A stretch of DNA of 62,072 nt, from the NCBI GenBank assembly GCA_013377075.1, contig JACABD010000002.1:68530-130601 (forward strand), written 5' to 3'. Below, piece by piece: positions 37,213 to 45,156 of this stretch; the stretch's first letter is position 1, and the number at the start of each line of letters is the position of its first letter. Both the position numbers and the translations under genes were made by a program. The stretch is from Geobacteraceae bacterium (GTDB taxonomy: Bacteria > Desulfobacterota > Desulfuromonadia > Geobacterales > DSM-12255). Below the pieces are notes generated by a model. The model saw nothing but the letters and a program-made list of their open reading frames with translations. It was not told the DNA's origin and did not search any database.

Positions 37213-38016
37213 GTGGTCAAACAAAAGAGTATTATTGACATCGGCAAAATGAAGGAGAGTGGCGAAAAGATAGCCATGCTCACCTGCTACGACTATCCTA
37301 CGGCACGGATAATGGATTCCTGCGGCGTTGACATGATTTTAGTGGGTGATTCGGCAGGGGTTGTTTTTGCAGGTTATGAAAATACCCTGCCGATAACCAT
37401 GGATGAAATGCTCTATCATGTAAAGGCGGTGATGCGTGCTCACCCGAAAGCATTGGTCATTGCTGATATGCCTTTTATGTCCTATCAGATTACCATTGCT
37501 GAAGCAAAACTTAACTCTGGTCGGATGATCAAGGAGGGTGGGGTTGCTGCCGTCAAGATTGAAGGGGGCGAGCCTATTTGTGACACCATAAAGGCCATTA
37601 CTGATATAGATATTCCTGTAATGGCGCATATCGGTCTTACACCACAATCTATCCATCGCATGGGTGGCTACAAGGTTCAAGGAAAGGGGAGTGAACAGGC
37701 TGAGCGGTTAATTGCCGATGCGCTTGCCGTTGAAAAAGCAGGAGCATTTGCCGTTGTTCTTGAAGGAATCCCACAGTCGCTTGCTGTACGGATTACCGAG
37801 TCGTTATCTATCCCGACCATTGGTATTGGTGCTGGGGCCGGTTGTGACGGCCAGGTGCTGGTAATACACGATATTCTTGGCCTTTGCGAAAAATATTCTC
37901 CAAAGTTTGTCAAACGTTATGCCGAATGCTCTCCTATAATCTCCGCAGCAGTCTCCGGTTATATATCCGATGTGAAAAGCAGCCGCTTTCCTGCTGCTGA
38001 ACATTCTTTCAACTGA
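37213..38016 (+). CDS. panB: 3-methyl-2-oxobutanoate hydroxymethyltransferase
   Basis: 267 residues, the usual PanB length. It adds the hydroxymethyl group from 5,10-methylene-THF to ketoisovalerate in pantothenate synthesis. TCYDYPTARIMD, VGDSAGVVFAGYENT, KIEGGE, AHIGLTPQS and GIGAGAGCDGQVLVIHD are all present with the Mg ligands. The start is GTG at 37213 with GGAG 5-9 nt upstream. A longer frame from 37126 would translate the palindrome and terminator and is rejected. panC follows after 12 nt. Confidence 0.95.
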   Translation: MVKQKSIIDIGKMKESGEKIAMLTCYDYPTARIMDSCGVDMILVGDSAGVVFAGYENTLPITMDEMLYHVKAVMRAHPKALVIADMPFMSYQITIAEAKLNSGRMIKEGGVAAVKIEGGEPICDTIKAITDIDIPVMAHIGLTPQSIHRMGGYKVQGKGSEQAERLIADALAVEKAGAFAVVLEGIPQSLAVRITESLSIPTIGIGAGAGCDGQVLVIHDILGLCEKYSPKFVKRYAECSPIISAAVSGYISDVKSSRFPAAEHSFN

Positions 38017-38028
38017 TAGTAAAGGTAT

Positions 38029-38883
38029 ATGATGCAAGTAATTGAATCTGTCAAAGATATGCAGACGTTTTCTGCCTCTGCAAAGAAACGTGGTACAGTC
38101 ATTGGTCTTGTGCCTACTATGGGCTATCTACACGCTGGTCACGGCTCACTGATGGTAGAGGGGCGTAAACTTTCTCAGCTTCTAGTTGCCAGCATCTTTG
38201 TTAATCCAACCCAATTCGGTATTGGCGAAGACTTCGAGAGTTATCCACGCAATCTGGATGGCGATCTTGCTATTGCTGCCAATGCCGGAGTAGATGTAGT
38301 CTTTGCGCCTAAAGCTGCCGAAATTTATCCCGATGGGTTCCAGAGCTATGTAAACACTGAAAAGATAACACTGCCGCTTTGTGGAGGCAGCAGGCCCGGT
38401 CATTTTCGCGGTGTGACGACCGTAGTTGCCAAACTCTTCAATATGGTACTTCCAGATATAGCTCTCTTTGGCAAGAAAGATTTCCAGCAACTTGCTGTTA
38501 TTCGCAGAATGACAATGGATCTCAACTTTCCGGTCAAGATCATCGGGATGCCCATTGTACGTGAGGCTGATGGTCTGGCGATGTCTTCACGAAATGCCTA
38601 TCTATCAACATCCGAACGCCAGGACGCCCTATGTCTCAAGAGCTGTATTGACCAGGCAAGGGCTGCATATCTATCGGGAGAGTGCTCAAGGACTGCACTG
38701 CAAACTGCTGCTCAATGGTTAATTGCAGCAGTTTCATCTGCAAAAATAGACTATATCGAGTTTTGTGACAGCAGAACCCTTGAAACTGTTGAGACTGTTG
38801 ACGAAAACACTCTGATGGCTCTTGCTGTCAGGGTAGGCAAGACCAGATTGATTGACAATACTGTTTTTGGTGAAAATCAGTGA
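38029..38883 (+). CDS. panC: Pantoate--beta-alanine ligase (pantothenate synthetase)
   Basis: 284 residues. The nucleotidylyl-transferase motifs [15 protein letters not shown] (HIGH-like) and [13 protein letters not shown] (KMSKS-like) are intact, as are FVNPTQFG and FGKKDFQQL. It joins pantoate and beta-alanine using ATP. Two ATGs in a row (38029, 38032) follow AAAGG; either could be used. It forms one unit with panB. panD and panE are not in the window. Confidence 0.96.
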   Translation: MMQVIESVKDMQTFSASAKKRGTVIGLVPTMGYLHAGHGSLMVEGRKLSQLLVASIFVNPTQFGIGEDFESYPRNLDGDLAIAANAGVDVVFAPKAAEIYPDGFQSYVNTEKITLPLCGGSRPGHFRGVTTVVAKLFNMVLPDIALFGKKDFQQLAVIRRMTMDLNFPVKIIGMPIVREADGLAMSSRNAYLSTSERQDALCLKSCIDQARAAYLSGECSRTALQTAAQWLIAAVSSAKIDYIEFCDSRTLETVETVDENTLMALAVRVGKTRLIDNTVFGENQ

Positions 38884-38919
38884 TGAACGGTAAAGTTCTT
38901 CTGATAGCTGTCGGATAGC

Positions 38920-40164
38920 ATGGTAGAGATCTTTGCCGCATCGTTCGTTCTCCCCTTAAACTCGCCACCGATTGAAGGTGGCGGTTTGCTTGTGCAGGAT
39001 AAAAAGATTATTGCCGTTGCCCCGCTTAACGAACTGAAACGTTCATACTCTGCACCTGTTAACGAGTTTCCTGGTTGCGTTATTATGCCTGGAATGGTTA
39101 ACGCCCATACCCACCTTGAACTAACCCGCTATCCATATTGGCGAAGAGCCGCCAACATGGTAGACCCTTCAACATCCTATTCAGACTGGATTCAGGAAAT
39201 AATCAATGTTAAACGCTCAATTTCCCTTGATGATCTTGAAGCATCACTACGTGAAGGGTTATCTCTTTCCATTGCTAACGGCACTACCATGGTTGGAGAT
39301 ATCCTTTCCGAACGCCGCCTGCTACCGATCTACAGCATTTCGCCTCTTTCAGGTCGCGTCTATCTTGAGTTCATCGGACGAGATCCAAAAAGGTACGGCG
39401 CCAATCTTGAGTCACTGGAGAGAGATATTGCGCTTCTCTCTGATAATTTTCTTGCCGGTATATCCCCACATACTCCATTTACTCTATCTGAAAAGCTCTT
39501 TTCTCTTTTGAGGGAAAAGGGGCGTGGCCTCTCACTCCCCCAGTCGATTCATCTGGCAGAGTCTTTGGCTGAAAAAGAGTTTTTTCTCGACTCTAGCGGT
39601 GCAATTGCAGATACAATTTTTCCTTTTGTCGGCTGGAATGATTACCTGCCATCGCCGATGAAAACCACTTCAACAACATGGCTTGACGAGAATGGCTGGC
39701 TTTCGCAGTCGCTTTTGGCAGTACATGCAGTCCATGTTACTGAAGACGATATTGATCATTTACATAGAAACGGTACAACAGTTGTAATCTGCGCAAGGAG
39801 CAACCATGCACTAGGAGTGGGGATGCCGCCACTTGGGAAACTAATTTCTGCCAACATTCCGCTTGCTATCGGCACAGATTCCATGGCGACTGTGGCATCA
39901 TTGTCAATGTTTGATGAACTTAGTTTTCTAATGGACAGTTTTCCACTCGACCTAAGCCCTGATATGGTATTGCGTATGGCAACTTATGGAGGTGCTCAGG
40001 CTATAAAAAGAGACGACTGTGCCGGAACTCTTGAGGCTGGTAAAAGGGCTGATTTTATAGTAGTTAAAGTGGATGGTGATTTGAGAGGCGGAAAGCTTGC
40101 AGAAAGGATTATTACCTCGCCGGATATTGAAGCAGTTTATGTTGCCGGGGCTATTGCCACCTGA
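38920..40164 (+). CDS. Amidohydrolase-family deaminase, possibly aminodeoxyfutalosine deaminase
   Basis: 414 residues. The metal site of the amidohydrolase superfamily is visible: NAHTHLEL near residue 60, SIHLAES (about 205), HAVHVTEDD and GTDSMATVASLSMFDEL. The pattern is that of the SAH/MTA/guanine deaminase branch. Details such as YLEFIG, SPHTPFTL and CARSNHAL resemble, from memory, the Helicobacter aminodeoxyfutalosine deaminase of menaquinone synthesis; this is a hypothesis. It follows panC after 36 nt with a weak ribosome site and converges with epmA, with only 15 nt between stops and no terminator seen. Confidence 0.78.
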   Translation: MVEIFAASFVLPLNSPPIEGGGLLVQDKKIIAVAPLNELKRSYSAPVNEFPGCVIMPGMVNAHTHLELTRYPYWRRAANMVDPSTSYSDWIQEIINVKRSISLDDLEASLREGLSLSIANGTTMVGDILSERRLLPIYSISPLSGRVYLEFIGRDPKRYGANLESLERDIALLSDNFLAGISPHTPFTLSEKLFSLLREKGRGLSLPQSIHLAESLAEKEFFLDSSGAIADTIFPFVGWNDYLPSPMKTTSTTWLDENGWLSQSLLAVHAVHVTEDDIDHLHRNGTTVVICARSNHALGVGMPPLGKLISANIPLAIGTDSMATVASLSMFDELSFLMDSFPLDLSPDMVLRMATYGGAQAIKRDDCAGTLEAGKRADFIVVKVDGDLRGGKLAERIITSPDIEAVYVAGAIAT

Positions 40165-40179
40165 CAGCAGTTTTAACCA

Positions 40180-41097
40180 TCACAACTCTTCCGGTGTAAA
40201 GGCAACCACTTCATCAATTGTCGCTGCTCCGGAAATGAGCATTATCAGGCGATCAACACCAAGTGCTATGCCAGCCGCAGGGGGCATAGTAGCAATCTCT
40301 GCAAGAAAAGGCTCTGGTAGCGGATAAAAAGGGGCACCGCGCTCTTTGCGAAGTTCAAGCTCCTCTTCAAACCTTTTTCGCTGAACTCTATTGTCGTTAA
40401 GTTCGGAAAATGCGTTGGCCAGTTCAACTCCGGCAATATAGAGCTCGAAGCGCTCGGCAACTGTCGGATCATCGCTTCTGAGGCGTGAGAGTGCGGCTCT
40501 GGAGGCTGGATAGTCGTAGATAATTGTCGGTACTCTGTTGCCGAGTCGGGGCTCTATTTTCTCAGTCATCAGTTCATCAAACTCATCCTTTGCGAGCGCT
40601 TCCTCCATTTCGCACCCTGCATACAGTTTAAATGCCTCTCTGACGGTTATCTGTTCAAACTCACCACAAAGATCAACTCTTGTGCCATTATAGCTGATAT
40701 GTCTGTCAGCAGTATGCAGTGCTGTCAGGTAGCTGATCAACTGCATCGATTCTGTCATAAGATAGCGATAATCCCTATCGGCAGCATACCACTCAAGCAT
40801 AGTGAACTCAGGCAGGTGTCGTGAACCTCGCTCAGCGGCTCGCCAGCATTTGGAAATCTGAAAGATCTGCCTGTAACCAGCTGCCAGGAGACGTTTCATG
40901 CATAGTTCAGGAGATGTCTGTAGATAAAGGCCTGCGGCTGGAATCGCGTCAATGTGGGCTTCAGGGGCAGGGGCAGGAATAAGTAAGGGGGTATCCACTT
41001 CAAGATACCCCCTGTTTATAAAAAACATTCTAATATTTTGAACGGCCTGGGCCCTAATGGTAAGGCGCTGTGACTTGCCGTATAAGCGGCTGTTCAT
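40180..41097 (-). CDS. epmA: EF-P lysine aminoacylase EpmA (PoxA/GenX)
   Basis: 305 residues. It is a class II LysRS-like catalytic domain without the anticodon-binding domain. VDTPLLIPAPAPEAHID, LQTSPELCMKRLLAAGY, ISKCWRAAERGSRHLPEFTMLEWY and the motif 3 region GIALGVDRLIML match EpmA. It attaches (R)-beta-lysine to a conserved Lys of EF-P. The start lies 9 nt after efp, giving a modifier-target pair. The aminomutase EpmB that makes beta-lysine is not in the window. Confidence 0.93.
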   Translation of the reverse strand: MNSRLYGKSQRLTIRAQAVQNIRMFFINRGYLEVDTPLLIPAPAPEAHIDAIPAAGLYLQTSPELCMKRLLAAGYRQIFQISKCWRAAERGSRHLPEFTMLEWYAADRDYRYLMTESMQLISYLTALHTADRHISYNGTRVDLCGEFEQITVREAFKLYAGCEMEEALAKDEFDELMTEKIEPRLGNRVPTIIYDYPASRAALSRLRSDDPTVAERFELYIAGVELANAFSELNDNRVQRKRFEEELELRKERGAPFYPLPEPFLAEIATMPPAAGIALGVDRLIMLISGAATIDEVVAFTPEEL

Positions 41098-41106
41098 GGC
41101 TGATAA

Positions 41107-41670
41107 TTACTCTTTGACTCTGGTTGAGTATTCACCTGATCTGGTATCAATAACAATAAGCTGACCCTCTTCGATGAAGGGGGGGACCCTGAGGACGTAA
41201 CCAGTTTCTACAGTAGCAGGTTTTGAATCGCTGCCTGAAGTATCACCCTTAAGCCAAGGATCTGTCTGTGTTACACGCAGGTTAACAAAGTTAGGTACGT
41301 CAACTGCGATGGCTTTGTCCCTGAAGAGTAGAAGGTCAACCGGCAGATTGTCGATCAGGTAGTTTTTTGCATCACCTATAGATTCTTCGTCCATCCGGTA
41401 CTGTTCGTAGTTCTGGTTGTCCATAAATACATAGTGTTCTTCCTCCTTGTAGAGGAATTGCATTTTTCTATCTTCAAGGCTTGCCGGTTCGAAGGTTTCA
41501 CCTGATCGATAGGTGCGATCAAGGGTGCTACCTGTGATCATGTTGCGCATTTTTGTTCTATATAGAGCCTGTCCCTTGCCCGGTTTGGCAAAATCAAATG
41601 CAGTTACAAGGTAAGGATCACCGTCAAGGGTAATTTTAAGCCCTTTTTTTAGGTCTGCTACTGTGTACAT
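41107..41670 (-). CDS. efp: Elongation factor P
   Basis: 187 residues, three beta-barrel domains. EF-P rescues ribosomes stalled at polyproline. The modification loop AKPGKGQALYRTK has Lys32, equal in position to the E. coli Lys34 that EpmA modifies, consistent with the adjacent epmA. The C-terminus VIDTRSGEYSTRVKE is typical. GAGGAAT precedes the ATG. It lies 75 nt after infA, with a terminator-like hairpin between them that ends about 15 nt from its start codon. Confidence 0.96.
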   Translation of the reverse strand: MYTVADLKKGLKITLDGDPYLVTAFDFAKPGKGQALYRTKMRNMITGSTLDRTYRSGETFEPASLEDRKMQFLYKEEEHYVFMDNQNYEQYRMDEESIGDAKNYLIDNLPVDLLLFRDKAIAVDVPNFVNLRVTQTDPWLKGDTSGSDSKPATVETGYVLRVPPFIEEGQLIVIDTRSGEYSTRVKE

Positions 41671-41685
41671 AAATTATTCCTCGTG

Positions 41686-41720
41686 ATAAAAAATAAAGAT
41701 TGCAGGAATCCCTGCAATCT
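41686..41720 (-). terminator. Terminator-like hairpin between infA and efp
   Basis: On the minus strand AGATTGCAGG (41720-41711) pairs with CCTGCAATCT (41706-41697), loop of 4 nt, then TTATTTTTT. It lies just ahead of the efp ribosome site, so it may stop infA transcripts or limit read-through into efp-epmA. Confidence 0.8.
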
Positions 41721-41745
41721 ATGGGCATTTCTAAAGTAATAGCGG

Positions 41746-41964
41746 CTACTTGACTCGGTAAGTAATCCTGCCTCTGGTAAGATCGTAAGGAGAGAGCTCA
41801 ACAGTTACTTTGTCTCCGGGAAGAATTTTAATAAAATACTTCCTCATTTTTCCTGAGATGTGAGCTAAAACAACATGATCATTTTCAAGTTTTACCCTGA
41901 ACATGGCATTCGGAAGTGGTTCTATAACGGTTCCTTCAACTTCAATTGCCTCTTCTTTACTCAT
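41746..41964 (-). CDS. infA: Translation initiation factor IF-1
   Basis: 72 residues, the standard size of an OB-fold IF-1. [39 protein letters not shown] and [13 protein letters not shown] are hallmark stretches. It occupies the 30S A site during initiation. AGAGTA lies before the ATG. It is first in a minus-strand infA-efp-epmA run, away from the large ribosomal protein operons where infA is often found. Confidence 0.97.
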   Translation of the reverse strand: MSKEEAIEVEGTVIEPLPNAMFRVKLENDHVVLAHISGKMRKYFIKILPGDKVTVELSPYDLTRGRITYRVK

Positions 41965-42005
41965 AGTTTACTCTTTCTCTTTAACTTAATGTGATTTGGC
42001 TCTTA

Positions 42006-42048
42006 AACCTTCTGTACTTTACAGAGATTGTAAAGTAAATGCAAGCCG
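42006..42048 (-). promoter_or_regulatory. Candidate infA promoter and 9-bp inverted repeat
   Basis: TACTTTACA (42015-42023) and TGTAAAGTA (42029-42037) form a perfect inverted repeat with a 5-nt centre. On the minus strand TTGCAT then TAAAGT with 17-nt spacing could be a weak promoter whose -10 lies in one arm. The overlap could mean an operator. Evidence is by inspection only. Confidence 0.35.
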
Positions 42049-42128
42049 GTTTTATCTGTTCTATAAATTGCTTTACTTATGAATTCAGTGCAGTGTATTT
42101 TCTGGGACTAAAATAAAAAAGGTATAAC

Positions 42129-42482
42129 TTGAATACTCATCAGCTATTTCATTCCCATACACTTGCAAACGGTCTATTTATAGCTATATATGACCGTACT
42201 AAACCTTATTTTGGTGATTTCTACCATGTGAAAATAGAGATCATTTGCTATAGAGATACTCTACAAGCTACGTTAAAGTCGACTGTAATGTATTCAAGAA
42301 TTCTTGAAAAAATGGGTGTTGCATCTGACGATGTTGAAAATGTAAAACAAAAACTTGTTGATGATTTCAACACCAACTCACTTCCATACTTATCCTTGAA
42401 GGAGTTCCCCCCCAAAATGACAGAGCTGAACATTAGAAAAAAACAGCAAATCGAAAAAAAATATATTAATTCTGGCTGCTAA
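42129..42482 (+). CDS. Hypothetical protein
   Basis: 117 residues with a TTG start and AAAAAAGG 7 nt before it. I do not recognise the family. It begins FHSHTLANGLFIAIYDRTKPYFGDFY, is a mixed alpha/beta sequence with no signal peptide or membrane segment, and ends in a basic helix (RKKQQIEKKY). It is followed after 2 nt by the uracil methyltransferase gene, so it is probably co-translated with it. Its composition agrees with neighbours. A real gene is likely because of coupling and coding texture. Confidence 0.65.
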   Translation: MNTHQLFHSHTLANGLFIAIYDRTKPYFGDFYHVKIEIICYRDTLQATLKSTVMYSRILEKMGVASDDVENVKQKLVDDFNTNSLPYLSLKEFPPKMTELNIRKKQQIEKKYINSGC

Positions 42483-42484
42483 AA

Positions 42485-43789
42485 ATGCCAGAAATTCTTA
42501 TAGATAGGCTCGCATTCGGTGGTTCTGGCTTTGGCAGATTAGATGGCAAAGCCTGTTTTGTCCCTTTTACCACACCTGGTGACAGAGTTCGTATAAGTAT
42601 TGAAAAAGACAAAAAATCCTACTGTGTCGGCATTGCCGATGAAATTCTCTCCTCTTCGCCCCAGAGAATTCTGCCCCAATGTCCTTTTTTTGGTTCTTGT
42701 GGCGGTTGCAACTGGCAACAGGTCGAATATGCCGAACAGTGCAAGCAGAAAGACAATATTCTCGCAGAAACCCTCTGGAGAGGGGCAAGAATTGATAGAG
42801 AGTATATAAAACCAATCCTTAATTCGCCTAAGCTATATGAATATCGTCAGAGAATACAGCTTAAGGCCCATTATTCTAATGGAAGGACTGCTCTAGGCTT
42901 TAACAGGCGCAGCTCACATAATGTTGTTGATATTGGCAATAGGTGTGCAATTGCTTCAGAGTCATTGAATGCGGCGATTCCTTCAGTCAGAGAGATAATC
43001 GCTTCTTTTTCAGATCCTGCAAAAATACCCCAAGTTGACCTTTCATCATCTTCAGACGGCTCAGTTAGCGCACTTTTCCATTATGCCGGCAATTCACCTG
43101 AGCAGTTGGCCACTCATCTAAGAAAGGAAAGTTATAGTAGCGCCAGACTGCATTCCATAAGTATGCAAAGTGGCCGGAAAAACAATTATAGGCACATTGC
43201 CGGTTTGCAATATCTTAATTACTCTGTCCCTTCGGCAAATGGTAAATCACTTGATCTTTATTACAGTCCTGACGGCTTTTCACAGGTAAACTTCGCCCAG
43301 AATATTGCATTGATTGAAATCCTGACTAAAATCTGCAAATCTGTTCCACACAATTCAATTCTGGATCTATACTGCGGCAACGGTAATTTTTCCCTTCCGC
43401 TTGCTTGTATTGCCGAAGAAGTTACAGGCTATGAATATTTTGATAAATCAATTCAACTTGCAAAATATAATGCTTCTATAAACACTTTATCCAATGCAAA
43501 ATATTTTGCATTGGATTCAGAAGTTGCTGTTAATCAAATTGCCACGCAGAAAAAATGCTTCGATCTTGTTATCATTGATCCCCCGCGTATTGGAGCTGAT
43601 ATTGTTTCAAAAAAACTACATAAGACTGGTGCGTCAAATCTGATTTATATATCATGTGATCCGTTGACTCTTTCTAGGGATATTTTACATATTAAGGAAA
43701 GCGGCTTTGAAGTTGCTTTAGTTCAACCGGTTGACATGTTTCCTCAAACCTATCACATAGAAAGTCTAGTTCTACTGAAAGCTCTTTAG
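42485..43789 (+). CDS. 23S rRNA / tRNA (uracil-5-)-methyltransferase, RumA/TrmA family
   Basis: 434 residues. An N-terminal TRAM-like OB domain (about 1-55) is followed by the [4Fe-4S] motif CPFFGSCGGCNWQQ with a further Cys downstream. The SAM site is DLYCGNGNFSLPLA (about 300). The catalytic region has IIDPPRIGAD and the nucleophile Cys in YISCDPLTLSRD. With the cluster present, RlmD-like activity on 23S rRNA is likely, but RlmC or TrmA-like specificity cannot be excluded. It starts 2 nt after the hypothetical gene. Confidence 0.9.
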   Translation: MPEILIDRLAFGGSGFGRLDGKACFVPFTTPGDRVRISIEKDKKSYCVGIADEILSSSPQRILPQCPFFGSCGGCNWQQVEYAEQCKQKDNILAETLWRGARIDREYIKPILNSPKLYEYRQRIQLKAHYSNGRTALGFNRRSSHNVVDIGNRCAIASESLNAAIPSVREIIASFSDPAKIPQVDLSSSSDGSVSALFHYAGNSPEQLATHLRKESYSSARLHSISMQSGRKNNYRHIAGLQYLNYSVPSANGKSLDLYYSPDGFSQVNFAQNIALIEILTKICKSVPHNSILDLYCGNGNFSLPLACIAEEVTGYEYFDKSIQLAKYNASINTLSNAKYFALDSEVAVNQIATQKKCFDLVIIDPPRIGADIVSKKLHKTGASNLIYISCDPLTLSRDILHIKESGFEVALVQPVDMFPQTYHIESLVLLKAL

Positions 43790-43805
43790 CCAAAATGGAG
43801 ACAAT

Positions 43806-44834
43806 ATGTTTTTAAGTAAAATATTTTCAAAAAATGTAGATCAGCTTGTGAAAAAAGGGGATTATTTATTTAAGGGAGATCACTTTATTGAGGCCAGACA
43901 CCATTACACTGATGCCATTGAAAAACTTGGTGACTCAGAAGCAGATCAACAGAAAAGCTTATATATTAAATCGATGATTTCCAACTGTTCTAATAGACTT
44001 GCTGAATTGAATTTTACCGAGGCTGAAGCCGCTCTAAGATCTGGAAATAATAAGAAATCTATCGAATACCTCAACCTTGCTCGTGATCTGGCAGATGACG
44101 TACTCATCAGGGAAAAGGCTGATAACCTTATTCATTCCCTTACAGACATCTCATTATCTGTTGCCACTCCAGTAAAAATATCTGCCAAGCATGATTGCAC
44201 CTCCTGCACCACGCCACATCACAAAAACAGTGAATCTCCATCTATTCTCCCGGACCATCTACAGACCCATGAACAATTTGGTCTCCTTGTAAATACCCTT
44301 CCAGGTGATCTTCCTGAGAGATATCTTTCATTAGGAGAGGAATTTGCATCAGCTTATCTTCTTGCTCATTCGGAAAGAGATTCCGAAGCCCTCAATAAAT
44401 TTAGAGAGTTGCTCTCTGTCAGGGAAAATGACATACTTCTTTACGAAGCTGCGTTACTTGAATTTAAGGTTGGGCGTGCAGATATTTGCGAATCGCTTCT
44501 TGAGAGGGCATTAAGCCTGAACAGTGAAAATGCTGTCTGTAACCTCAGTCTTGCACAGCTTTACACTGAATCTGGTAGGTATGATAAAGCCATAATTTTG
44601 CTTAAAAGTATGATGGCTCGGAATATACTTTATGATAACTCACTTATTACTCTAGCCGATATTTATTCAATTCAGGCTGAGAATGAGAAGGCGATAGAAT
44701 TGTTAAGTGGTGCGCTTCAGAACCCTGCGCTTAAAAAAGCTGCGGCTGAAAGACTTGTGGCTATTCTGGGTAGTACAGGGAGAAACGAAGAGGCGCAATA
44801 CCTATTTAAAACTTATCTTAAAGGCTGTTGTTAG
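43806..44834 (+). CDS. TPR-repeat protein
   Basis: 342 residues. Helical repeats of the TPR type run through the N-terminal 110 residues (GDYLFKGDHFIEARHHYTDA) and from about 185 to the end (NAVCNLSLAQLYTESGRYDK, NEKAIELLSGALQ). Between them is a short polar linker with CTSCTTPHH. No signal peptide. GGAG is upstream of the ATG. It sits between the methyltransferase and an IHF-like gene, with gaps of 16 and 25 nt. The function is not known; a scaffold role is generic to the fold. Confidence 0.78.
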   Translation: MFLSKIFSKNVDQLVKKGDYLFKGDHFIEARHHYTDAIEKLGDSEADQQKSLYIKSMISNCSNRLAELNFTEAEAALRSGNNKKSIEYLNLARDLADDVLIREKADNLIHSLTDISLSVATPVKISAKHDCTSCTTPHHKNSESPSILPDHLQTHEQFGLLVNTLPGDLPERYLSLGEEFASAYLLAHSERDSEALNKFRELLSVRENDILLYEAALLEFKVGRADICESLLERALSLNSENAVCNLSLAQLYTESGRYDKAIILLKSMMARNILYDNSLITLADIYSIQAENEKAIELLSGALQNPALKKAAAERLVAILGSTGRNEEAQYLFKTYLKGCC

Positions 44835-44859
44835 CCGATCATAATAAATTGGAGGTAAT

Positions 44860-45144
44860 ATGAACAAGTCTGAACTTATTGAGTTACTGTCTCTAAAAAG
44901 AGGAATTTCTTTTAAAAAATCGGAAGAGATTGTTAATACAGTTTTTGATTCAATGACTGATGCAATGCTTTCCGGAGACAGGATCGAGATAAGAGGATTC
45001 GGGAGTTTTGTCATAAATGAATACAAGTCATATACTGGCAGAAATCCTAAAACCGGTGAATCTATAGATGTAAGCCCTAAAAAACTCCCTTTTTTCAAAG
45101 TCGGTAAGGAGCTAAAAGAACGAGTTGCGCAGAATAGGGGCTAG
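44860..45144 (+). CDS. ihfB: Integration host factor beta-like DNA-binding protein
   Basis: 94 residues of the HU/IHF family. MNKSELIELLSLKRGISFKKSE, RGFGSFVINEYKSYTGRNPKTGE (DNA-intercalating arm with the tip proline) and the C-terminal FKVGKELKERV fit the IHF beta subunit better than HU. It would pair with the ihfA product at 9629. GGAGG lies before the ATG. Its neighbours are not the usual rpsA, so the assignment to beta rests on sequence look. Confidence 0.82.
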   Translation: MNKSELIELLSLKRGISFKKSEEIVNTVFDSMTDAMLSGDRIEIRGFGSFVINEYKSYTGRNPKTGESIDVSPKKLPFFKVGKELKERVAQNRG

Positions 45145-45156
45145 ATTTAATATATT

